Shown here piece after piece: positions 25,601 through 37,600 of a DNA stretch of 64,000 nt. The first letter of the stretch is position 1; each line of letters begins with the position of its first letter. Location: positions 25,642,998 through 25,706,997 of the forward strand of contig NC_088791.1 in the NCBI RefSeq assembly GCF_011386835.1, given 5' to 3'. The translations under genes were made by a program, and so were the position numbers. Below the pieces are notes generated by a model, which was not told the DNA's origin, searched no databases, and was given only the letters and a program-made list of their open reading frames with translations. Origin of the DNA: Chrysemys picta bellii. Its lineage: Eukaryota; Chordata; Testudines; Emydidae.

Positions 25601-28600
25601 CCTCTTCTAGCAGTTGAGGTGTGAACTCCAAGGGAGGAGAAACTGCTTTTGTAGTTGGCTAGCCAAGATATTGCTTCATTGCCACCCTGCCCTTGTGGAG
25701 GTTGAGTGGGGAGCCTACATAGGGCTTCAGTGAGATAGAGAAGTGAATTTCAGCTTATAAGGGGATGCAGATTCAGTTGTGGTGGTGGGTTGATCAGTTG
25801 TCACATGTAACTGTTCTAAAAATCAAAACAACAACAAAAAACAACACACATCAACCCCCCCATACCCTATTTTTTCACTCCCCTTTTTTGGAGTTAAAGT
25901 AATAAAGCAATACGTATGAAACCGAAGGCCAGAAAATGGACAGGAGTGAATGGGAATGGAAAGAATTGGTGACAGGAGAGAAGAGGGGAGTAACACTGGA
26001 AAGGAGAAAACAATGTTTAACAAATGTCTATGTAAATCTAGATAAATTGACAGTTATTTCATTTAATTTACAGGGAAGTGGGAGAAATACCTGCATTGGA
26101 TTATATGATCCTTTTAATAAACAAAATGAGGTAAGGTTAATGCCACATGTAGATCTAGAAAGGAGAATACACCTCTACCCCAATATAACGCGACCCCGAT
26201 ATAACACGAATTCGGATATAACGTGGTAAAGCAGCGCTCCGGGGGGGCGGGGCTGCACGATCTGGTGGATCAAAGCAAGTTCAATATAACGCAGTAAGAT
26301 TTTTTGGCTCCCGAGGACAGCGTTATATCGGGGTAGAGGTGTATCTCTACTTTCTAGGTTTTGATGCCCTAAAAAAATGACATTCTTATGTCTGTCTGAA
26401 GTGTTTATTTTTAAATAAAAGTTGCTGTTGTGACCTTTCCACACCCCAGCGTAAAGCATTCAAATAAAGTTTTGTAGCAACCTGTCTGCATAGCAATCGG
26501 ACTTGCTGTATACTGCACTGGGCAAATATGAATGCTAATGAGTCTAAAAAAACAGCCGAGTTGAACATGCTATATAAAAAGTAGGGCTGTCAACTGATTA
26601 AAAAATTAATTGCAATTTAAAAAATTAATCGTGATTAATCGTGTGACTAAACAATAATAGAATACCATTTATTTAAATATTTGTGGATGTTTTCTACATT
26701 TTCAATATATCGATTTCAATTACAGCACAGAATACAAAGTGTACAGTGCTCACTTTATATTTATTTTTTATTACAAATATTTGCACTATAAAAAAACCCA
26801 AAAGAAATAGTATATTTCAATTCACCTCATACAAGTACTGTAGTGCAATCTCTTTATAATGAAGGTTGAACTTACAAATGTAGAATTATGTAAAAAAAAA
26901 AAACTGCATTCAAAAATAAAACAATGTAAAACTTTAGAACCTACAAGTCCACTCAGTCCTACTTCAGCCAATCGCTCAGACAAACAAGTTTGGTTACAGT
27001 TTGCAGGAGATAATGCCGCCCACGTCTTGTTTACAATGTCACTTGAACGTGAGAACAGACATTCACATGGCACTGTTGTAGCCGGCATCGCAAGATATTT
27101 ACATGCCAGATGCGCTAAAGATTCATATGTCCCTTCATACTTCAACCACCATTCCAGAATATATATGTCCATGCTGATGACAGATTCTGTTCGATAACTA
27201 TCCAAAGCAGTGCGAGCTGATGCATGTTCATTTTCATCATCTGAGTCAGATGCCACCAGCAGAAGGTTGATTTTCTTTTTTGGTGGTTCAGGTTCTATGG
27301 TTTCCACATCAGAGTGTTGCTCTTTAAGACATCTGAAAGCATTCGCCACACCTCGTCCCTCTCAGATTTTGGAAGGCACTTCAGATTCTTAAATCTTGGG
27401 TCGAGTGCTGTATCTATCCTTAGAAATCTTACACTGGTACCTTCTTTGCATTTTGCCAAATCTGCTGTGAAAGTGTTCTTAAAGCGAACATGTGCTGGGT
27501 CATCATCTGAGACTGCTATAACATGAAATATATGACAGAATGCAGGTAAAACAGAACAGGAGACATACAATTCTCCCCCAAGGAGTTCAGTCACAAATTT
27601 AATTAACACATTATTTTTTTTAATGAGCAGCATCAGCATGGAAGCATGTCCTCTGGAATGGTGGCCGAAGCATGAAGGGGCATATGAATGTTTAGCATAT
27701 CTGGCACGTAAATACCTTGCAATGTTGGCTACAAAAGTGCCATGCAAATGCCTGTTCTCACTTTCAGGTGACATTGTAAATAAGCAGTCAGCAGTATCTC
27801 CCATAAATGTAAACAAACTTGTTTGTCTTAGCAATTGGCTGAACAAAAAGTAGGGCTGAGTAGACTTGTAGGTTCTAAAGTTTTATATTGATTTGTTTTT
27901 GCATGCAGGTATGTAACAAACAAACAAAAATCTACATTTGTAAGTTGCACTTCCACGACAAAGAGATTGCACTACAGTACTTGTATGAGGTGAATTGAAA
28001 AATACTATTTCTTTTGTTTATCATTTTTACAGTGCAAATATTTGCAATCAAAAATAATAATAAAAAGTAAGCACTGTACACTTTGTATTCTGTGTTGTAA
28101 TAGAAATCAACATGTTTGAAAATGTAGAAAAACATCCAAAATATATTTAATACATTTCAATTGGTATTCTATTGTTTAACAGTGCGATTAATCGCGATTA
28201 ATTTTTAAAATCGGAGTTAATTGTATGAGTTAACTGCGATTAATTGACAGCCCTACTAAAAAGTAATTATTTATTTTGTTACTTGTATTACATGTACACC
28301 CACAAGGTGCTGTGTGCTGCCACATGTATATGAAGACATGATACTAGAAAAGAAGATTGTACAGTTCTGCATTTGGATCCATGTGGATGGCCTGTGCAGA
28401 GCTGTGTTGAAATCATTGGGGTTTCATGCTGATTTAAGGGTTTGCCTATGTAGATCTAGTGGCAGATTGGGGGCCTAAGGAAAAAGGCAATGCACAAAGC
28501 GTGGAGGAGAGTGCTAAAACATGGGGTCAGAATGTAGTTCTTCTGCCCTTTGGAATGTTTGTTTAAAGAAACACTTTGAAGAAATACTGATCAGTGTTGT

Positions 28601-31600
28601 TTTCCTAAGGAGTAGAGACTTTAAATATAGTTTGTATTAAGTGAGTGAAACAAAACAAGCCACGTTATGTATTTAACTCAAAATTTATTTCTCAATAGCA
28701 TCTGTATACCTTTGAAAAAGATCTACACGTAATCAGTTGTTCGATCAACAATGAAAAGACATTACTAGGTAAGTGTCTTCTTTATCTCATTAAAATTGTA
28801 CTGTGTCACAAGGCCGCCCAGGGGGGGAGGGGAAGTGGGTCAATTTGCTCCAGGCTCCCACGAGAGTTTTTCGGGGCCCCTGGAGCGGGGTCCTTCACTC
28901 GTTCCGGGAGCCCCGGAAAACTCTCACGGGGCCCGGAAAACTCTCACGGGGCCCAGGCCCCCGGAGCTTCTTCCGCTCCAGGTCTTCGGTGGCAATTCAG
29001 CAGCGGGGGGTCCTTCCACTCTGGGACCCGCCGCTGAAGTGCCCCGAAGACCCGCAGCTGGAGGTCCTTCTGCCCCGGGACCTGCCGCTGAAGTGCCGGG
29101 TCTTCGGTGGCAATTTGGCGGCGGGGGCCCCCTGCCGCCGAAGACTCCAGGCCCTCTGAATCCTCTGGGCGGCCCTGCTATGTCATGATATAGAAAAGTT
29201 TTTATTTTACTAATCTGGATAAATTTAAATCTAGAAATAATAAGAAATATTTTACCCAGAATCAGCTCTTGACAATCTCCTTCTCTGCATTTTTAATGCA
29301 TCTGTCACTAGAATATCTAGGTGACAATGTGATTACTGTGACTGCTTTTTTCTTTTTAAACAAACTGACCACTTCTTAAGTTTCTGCATGTCTAGTACAT
29401 CTTTAAAGTTTGGTTCAGTGATGAATTTTCTTCCATTAGATTTTACGTGATTTGATATTTGGAAATGTTCACTAAGATGAAATAGTGAATATACATATTT
29501 TGTTTTTTGTTAAGTAGCAGTCAGTTTTCTTCAGTCAACAAAGGAAGAAAGAGTAAATCAACTACTTCAGCCAGGTACCAAAAGTGGCTTATTTTTAATT
29601 GTGAAGGTAAAACTAACACTGTTATAGGGATTTTGCAACACTACTTTTGCTTGTATCCCTTATTTTATAAAACAAAACTTTATAAAACAGATTAATATAG
29701 TTTGAAACTTGTGTTCTTTTTGCAGTATCTAAGTGTTTGACCTTGCTCATTGAAATTCACCCAGTTAATAATGTAAGAGTCCTAAAGGCTGTGGATACCT
29801 GTATCAGAGTACAGGTAAATGATTCAACTAATCTGACTGTAGCTTTTCATTTATTACTTTTAAATTCCCCTGCTTTTTCACGTTAAAGTACCAATATTGC
29901 ATTATGTAACTGAGATAGATTATGCTTTTGTAATATTTAGTACAATATGAGTAGACTATGCTTTTGATTTGAACTGTCTATTTTATCTATCTTGACTCTT
30001 TCTAAGATTATATTCATAGCAACTAATAATGATTTTCATCTGTAGTAATGCTGCTGTTGTTTATGGAGGATTATCAATGTGTCAATCTGTATACAAAAGT
30101 TATTCTGCTGTCAAATAAATCTCTTAAAAATTATAAACAATTTAGATTAGCTTTAGCAACAAAGTTTCTTGGCCATTATTTTTACATAATTTCCTTTTAC
30201 AGTTTCTCTATCCAGTTGCAAACAGAAATCCTTTTCCAGAAAGCCATCTCTTACTAATTTCAGAAGATAAATGTAAGTATTTGAGTTAATATTTTAAATA
30301 TATATTGCTTTTCTGGTTAAACATGGACATCCTATTATTTTGAAACACTGTAGACTAGAACTGTATTGCTAATTTGGCTTCAATATCCGTTTTTATTTAC
30401 TTATTACTCCCTTCCATAAAAGCCAATATAGAAATAAGAAAAATCTCAGCCAATAATAATATTACAGATGCTATTCCAACAAAGGTATACTTTAAAAAGA
30501 TTTTTTCCAATATTGGAGGAATGGCCAATCTTGACTGTGTTCTTATTTTATTTTTGATTAGCCAATGCAGTGCCCATAAGCAGCCTTTTTTTTTTTTTTT
30601 TTAAAGACCTGAAGGTGACATTATGCTTTCTCATATACTGGTAGAATTTCAGAGCAGTTCTGTTGACTTAAGTAGAGCTACTCTTATTTTACACCAGTAT
30701 AAATAGGATAAGACTTTGGATATAAATTCCAGAAATTAAAATGACAGGTTTCGGAGTAGCAATCCAAATTGAAATTAATTTAATTGAAATTAAAATGGGT
30801 GCTATAAACTACAGCAATGCCCTTATAGTATCCATTGGCCATATTCTGTAGTCCTTACTCAGGGAAAATCTCAATGATTTTGTTGGGAGTTTTGCCTGAG
30901 TAAGGACTGTAATATTTGGCTTATTATTCATTTAACTCTTATGCCAGGAGTTGATCTTCCTTGATACTAATATGGCAGCTCACAACTTTCCAGTGCTAGG
31001 TGGTTAAATTGTTTTGCTAACCATATTAACATATTTTTAAAAAAATTGAATTTCAATTTTTCTAATTTTAAAGATATTGAACAATTTCACATTCATGTTG
31101 TCACAGAAGATCACCACAAAGTGGTAAGAAACCAACTTTCTTTTGATGCTTTTATTGAAAAACTAGAGGAAGACTATTTTTATAACCAGTTTTCTACTGT
31201 TGTTTTTCTGACCTTTCTAAATCGTTGTTTTGGTAATGCTTTAAACTGTGGCTACAACCGTGAAAGCTATATTAATAAATGTACAGATAGTATAGTAGGT
31301 TATTCAACCAGATACTATGTAACTTATGAGGAAAGTTAGTCATCTCATTGCCTTCTCCTTAAGTCTATGAACTTGACTTTATCAAAGGGTATGTTTAGAG
31401 GTTCACAGCTGCCCCAAAGCCTAAATATTTTGGGTGATAAGAATGGAGCTAAAGGGCTTTCACCCACCCTTGTGTTCTAGGACTTTGACATGGAGGAGAG
31501 TTTAGAAAGATGACCTGTATGGAGGATGCATGAAGTAGCAACAAAAAGTTTAGAATGATGCATCTAAAATTCAGTTTGAAAGTGGTGATGTGAATGCTTT

Positions 31601-34600
31601 GAATTATTCATTCCCCTGTATTTATAACATAAGATATGAATCCTTATTATAGTTGCTAGTAGTAACATTAATCATTGGTGCCATTATTAAAAGACTATAC
31701 AAACCCACTAGTGTGTGTCCTATTTAAAATGAAATGCAATAATCAGTGTCAATCTAATGCAGTTGTCATGTATTTGCTGCATCATGAAAACCACAATTCA
31801 TTTAATTGTGGCAAACATAGGCGCCAACTTTCCCCGGCACCGATGGGTGCTCGCGCCGCCCCGCCCCAACTCCACCCTTTCCCTGCCCCTGCCCCGTCCC
31901 CATTCCAACCCCTTCCCCAAAGTCCCCACCCCAACTCCGCCCCCTCCCTGCCCCTATTGGACCCCTTCCCCAAATCCCCACCCCGGCCCCGCCTCTTTCC
32001 CCGAGCGTGCCACGTTCCCCCTCCTCCCCCTCCCTCCCAGCCACGCAAAACAGCTGTTTCGCAGTGAAAGCGCTGGGAGCTAGGGGGGAAAAAGCAGGCA
32101 TGCAGCGCGCTCAGGGGAGGAGGCGGAGGGGGGCGGGGAGCTGCTGGTGGGTGCTGAGCACCCACCAATTTTTCCCCGTGGGTGCTCCATCCCTGGAGCA
32201 CCCATGGTGGCAAATAAATGTTTCCCCTCCAAACCTATAAGTCCTTATTCTCAGTTACTGTAAGGCCTTTCACAATGTTCTGGCGGTGAAAAAGTGTCTT
32301 AAAGTGGGTGCAGTTTAAAAAAAAAAACTGTAAGAGTAGGGAAAAGGGCTTTAGAGTAACTGAAAAGCAGGCCCTTAGTCTATGCCAGTTTCTGTCAAAT
32401 AAACTGTTTAACTGTTACTTGAAATGACGTCTTTCTGCATCTGCCAAGGGTAAACTTAGATGGTCCTAATCATTTCCCACTATTTTAGCTTCTTCCCTCC
32501 TCATTCATCATGTGTTTGGAAAGAGGGGACAAGACTCCCTTTGGAACTAGCAACTTTCCTCCTTCATTGGCTAATAAAGATTGTTGCAGTCAGTTCAAAA
32601 GCATCTCGCATCCCATTTCTCTCCCCTTCCCTGGGACTAAGCTTGCCATCTATTCTCCCTCCCCACCTTCAAGGGACTTGGGAGGGTAAGTTGTTCTTTT
32701 GTGATTTCCCTTCCCCTCCCAACTCTGCCAAACTATCCTTCCAAATCTAGAAAATCCTAGATGCAACTTCCTTGGGAGCTAGCAAATATTTCTCCTGAAC
32801 TGAACATACTGCCTCTGCAATGTGCCAGACCCTCTGGTTTACAGAGACTCCTGTGAAATGAACAAATAGGCCATTAAGCTACTTGGAAATATTAAAACAA
32901 TCAGGCTGTTCTGTGTGCTGCTGTTTATCTTTTGAAAGCCTGAGTTGTTCATCATCTTCATTACAGAAGAGTATTTGACGTATAGTGTTTAGCTCATTTT
33001 TTAAATCTTTCCCTTCAGGTGATTCAAAACTCAGGTCAGCTCCCAAGAGACAGAGTTGCAGATGATCTCATTTGGGCACAATGGGATATGACAGAACAAA
33101 GACTCTTCTACATTGTTCCAAAGGTGGGAAAAAATTGAATCAGTGTGTGTCCTCATCTCTCTTTCATTTTCTGATATGAAAGTTTGAGTTTAAAAGCCAG
33201 TAATAATGGTGTGAGTTGGATTATTTTGGGTAGTAAGAAGAGTAGTAGGGTTACCATATTTCAGCAAGCAAAAAAGAGGACGGGAGGAGCCCCGCCCTAG
33301 CCCCGCCCCATCCTGCCCTGCCCCCGCCCCTGCCCCTCCCACTTCCCGCCCCCCTTCCCCCCGCTACTTGTCCCCTGACTGACCCCTGCCCCTAACTGCC
33401 CCCCAGGACTCCACCCCCTACCTAAGCCTCCCTGCCTCTTGTCCCCTGACTGCCCCCTCCTGAGACCCTCCCCCCATCCTAACTGGCCCCCTAGGACCCT
33501 ACCCCCTACCTGTCCCTTGACTGCCCCAACCCTTATCCACACCCCCAGACAGAGCCCTGGGACTCCCACGCCCCATCCAACCACTCCCCACACCCTGACA
33601 GCCCCCCCCCCCCCAGAACTCCCGACCCATCTAAACCCCTCTGCTCCCTGTCCCATTGACTGCTCCGATCCCTCTCCCCACTCTTGCCCCCTGACAGCCC
33701 CCCCACAACTCCCAACCCCCCCCCTCGCTCCTTGTCCCCTGACTGCCCCCTCCTGGGACCCCTGCTCCTAACTGCCCTCCAGAACCCCACCCCCTACCTA
33801 AGCCTCCCTGTTCCTTGTCCCCTAACTGCCCCCTCCTGAGACCCCCCCCCCACCCTAACTGCTGCCCCGGACCCTACCCCCTACTTGTACCCTAACTGCC
33901 CAAAACCTTATCCACCCCCCCCAGAAAGCCCCCCCGAACTCCCGACCCCCCCCCCCCCCCCGCTCCCTGTCTCTTGACTGCCCGCTCCAGAACCTCCCTG
34001 CCCCTTCTCCGACCCCCTGGTCCCCTTACCCTGCCGCTCAGACCAGCATGCTGGGGAGGAGGAGCAGGTGGAGGAGCTCCAGACTGCCGGTGCGAACGGC
34101 CAGCTGGTGATCTGCAAATGAGGAAGGGAGGGAGGGAGTGCTCTCAGCTGCAGGGGAGAGGAGGGGGAAGTGGAGGAGGGGCTCTCCCTGGCTGTCGGAG
34201 CCCCATGTAAATGGCACCATCTGGCCGGCTGCCCTGTTAGCCACACGCGTTCTGCATGGGGGGGGGGGGGGGGGAAGTCCGGACATTTACAAATTCCCCC
34301 CCGGACGCTATTTTTAACTCTAAAAGCGGACATGTCCGGGGGAATCCGGACGAATGGTAACCCTAAAGAGTAGGGTAACAAAAATTAGAGGCCTAAATTA
34401 GACTTTCTGTGCTATTATTTACATGTGAGTATTTGCAGTGAGATGTGGTGTCAGTGCTTCCCAGGTAACAGAGGGATTTTTTTTAAAGGTAGTGCTGATG
34501 TATGTGATTATCTAAACCTATTATAGCTAGCACATGCGCCCTAGGAATATGGACTTGCCAATTTATGAGACAATATCAGTTGCAGGCCAGGGCATATAGA

Positions 34601-37600
34601 TGTAAGAAAGCATAGACCATGTGCACCAACTGAGGAAAGTTTCAAACTGCTTTTCATTCTGACTAATGGGAATAGCCAAACGTAGCCTAAGTTATGCATG
34701 AACAAAAATGGACTTTCAGAGCTAGTTCGTTTGGGTTTTTTTAACGCACTGAAATTAGCTGGAGTATTTCAGAAAGGATGGGAAGTGTAATATATAATGA
34801 AGAACTCATCTCTATTCTACTTTTTGCAAGAGGCCTTTTGGAGATGTGCAAAATAAGATACTGTTCTTAATAGCTTTAGTCTCTATGGAGCAAAAGGTTA
34901 CTGAAAGCTGTTGTGTAACCTTCTAGTGGCTTTCTGTGTGTGAAAGAGGCGTGTGATTGGGTATTGCACAAGACAGTTATAGACAGAAGATAGACAACTG
35001 ATCTGTGACAGGAAGGAAGCATGTGTGCTGGGGAGTGCTATTTGAGGGTTTAGTGTGTGGTTTTGGCCTTTTTTCTCATCCACTTATTGCCTTATGCATG
35101 TTAACAAACAGGGCTGAATGATGGACTTTCCAACCATCTCTGTCTGCGTGATGTGGCTCGATTATTATAATAAAAGTCTCTCTCTTAATTTTAGGAATCA
35201 AGGAATATCTTAAAATGTGTCCAGTTTTACCCTGATGAAAACTTTAATTTAATAGTAAGTCATAGATATAAACTTGTTGTCGTATAGCTAGTCTGAGGGG
35301 GGATTTAGTTATATATTTCAAGGGATGATCATTAAGTTTATTCCCAAGTATTTGTATTTGATATTTTTATTAGCATGAATTATTATATAAAACCACAAAC
35401 CTTGGAAACGTTCTTCAAAATGTAATGACCAGATTCTAATCTGAATACATTAGAGCTACTCCACCGATCTAGTCCAGTCCCCTGCACTCCTGGTAGGATT
35501 AAGTACTATTTAAACCATCTAGAACATCTGTGCAATCCCACTGAAGTTCATGGAATTACTCTAATTTTAGACCAATGGAATTAAGCAGCACTTGCAAATC
35601 AAATTAGATGGAGAAATGAAGGCCTGCTCCTGCTCCCATTGACTTAAATGGAAACAAGATTGAGTCTATATGTCATTGAGTGTTGAGGGCACTCTATAGT
35701 TATCTGGATTGGATTCTTTGTGACAAAGTCTGAAATTCATGTTTGTGCTTGGGGCCTGCATGGATGCCCCTTACACATGGAAGTGGATGCATCCCAGCTA
35801 AAGGTTTGCTTAAGTGGTCTCTAGGGGATCTTATGTGAGGCTTCTGTGTGGGAGTGAATTTTGCTCACAGTGCACTGTAAGTTAAAAGGCAGACTGAGGG
35901 CTGATGGGTCCAGACCATGACTCTCTGCTCCTCCCGCCCCTGTTTACTTGAAATCCGTGTAGTATTGCTGCTTTGGAGCTCAGCTGTTTTGATGTACTTC
36001 TCATATAAAAACAGTATGGCATTCCCAGTGACACAAATTTTAAATTGTTTAAAATATGAAACTTGCCTTAGTTAGGCTTACAAAGACATTAAACCTTTAC
36101 ATTGGCTTAACACAAAAGTATCCCATTCCATAATTGTATAAAACCCCTACTAGGAGCGGAAACTATTTTCTGAGTTCTTGAATGACTTAAAAGGATCAAG
36201 TGGTGGTCAATGAATCTATGTTTTCCTTTGTGAAATTGGTGAGTTGGATGAAGAGTGAATGAGCCCAGTGTATCCTTTACTGGACTGCAAGACCAACCTT
36301 AAATACTGAATAATGTAGGTGTGTTCTGATTTTTGGGTTAACAGCTTGAAGCATCCCTGGACATCTCTTTAAGAGACATTGGATTAAAGTAAGTGGATCA
36401 CAGAGTATTTTTGTCTCATTTGTCAACATGTGTGTTTAAAATTTGGTTTATTAACACGTTAACTTCATTTGGCATTGCCTGCATCTTTGCACCGTATGAC
36501 TTGAATCCATGTACCTGTTGTTGTGACCTGACTTATGTGGAGGTAAAGGGGAGGAAGCAGTGTCACATATGACCTTCAAACCCTCCTCCTAGCTTTCCCC
36601 TCCTTTATCTCCTTCCATGGTATGGTGAAGCCAGACAAGAAGATTGACACGGTCACAGGTCCCTTCCCATTGAGAGCGGTTGGCTGGAGAACCAAATATA
36701 GACTAAGCCACCCTTCCTGGGGGATACGGTGACCCCATCCAAATAAAACCAACTTTCCTTAATTTCCTTCTGAGGTCACAGCCTCTCTACAGCTGGTCTG
36801 TGGCAGTGTCCCCAAAACTTCCATTCCATTTCTGGGATTCCTTTTCCAGCTACCGGGCTCAACCCCAGGCTGGTAATTGGACAGACCAACAGCTCATCTT
36901 TTGTCTCCATCTCTTCCTGTTATGAGGGATGATATATATATATATATATATACCCCTTCTCTTTCCCAGCATGCCTTGCAGTGGTAGCTTACAGTTCCAA
37001 ACTGTACCCCACACTAGCACTTCCAGCATGCTTTAGTACTAAGCAGAAAGCTGAAGGTTGGTAGTGCTGGACGTGGAGTCTACCTTAAAGGACCAATACA
37101 GACTGTTACAGTTATGATATAGTACTGAAGAAAACCAATTTCACAATTGCTAAAACTCATCCGAATCTTTGTGAAAAGGTCGAGAAATATGTCTGGAGGA
37201 GGACCATTTTTTAAAAAAATGATTTAGTGCATAACTTACTATTGATAGATTGTAGCTAATAATTAACACTTATGCCATGTTAGTTTTTTCCAAGATCTGT
37301 GAAAACTACAGACAACATTAGAATCTGAAAAAGAACCAAAATGCAGAACTGGTAATACCATAGAAATTAGCCCAATTTTGCTGCACCCTTCCCTTATTTT
37401 GTGACTATTCCCATTGAAATCAGTGTGACTACTCATAGAGTAAGGTGCTACTTGGCATGAGTAAGGGTGGTAGATTTGGGCTCCAAACCTTTTGACCTCT
37501 CAGATATGGTGAGTGAATAAATTAAGACCCTCCAGCATAATTTTCCTTCACCTTGATTCGGCTAGTGTGGAATTAAGCAATATGGTTCAGTGAAGAAATA

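Larger units (their letters stand above)
26582..28255. mobile_element. Fold-back hAT element, intron 3
   Basis: It begins tagggctgtcaa and ends ttgacagccc ta. The 8-bp flanks ataaaaag and ctaaaaag match at 7 of 8. The left arm (26582 to about 27181) is the diverged reverse complement of the right arm (about 27629 to 28255), around a ~450-bp loop. Each arm carries the end of the transposase gene in opposite orientation. Confidence 0.88.

Noticed and set aside
33297..33790. Several long Pro/Ser/Thr-rich and Gly-rich frames on both strands
   Set aside because: They come from the C-rich tandem unit of a hAT element, which lacks stop codons by composition.
36517..37110. Possible degraded solo LTR (tgttgtgacc ... 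actgttaca)
   Set aside because: No matching target duplication, no clear promoter or polyadenylation signal.
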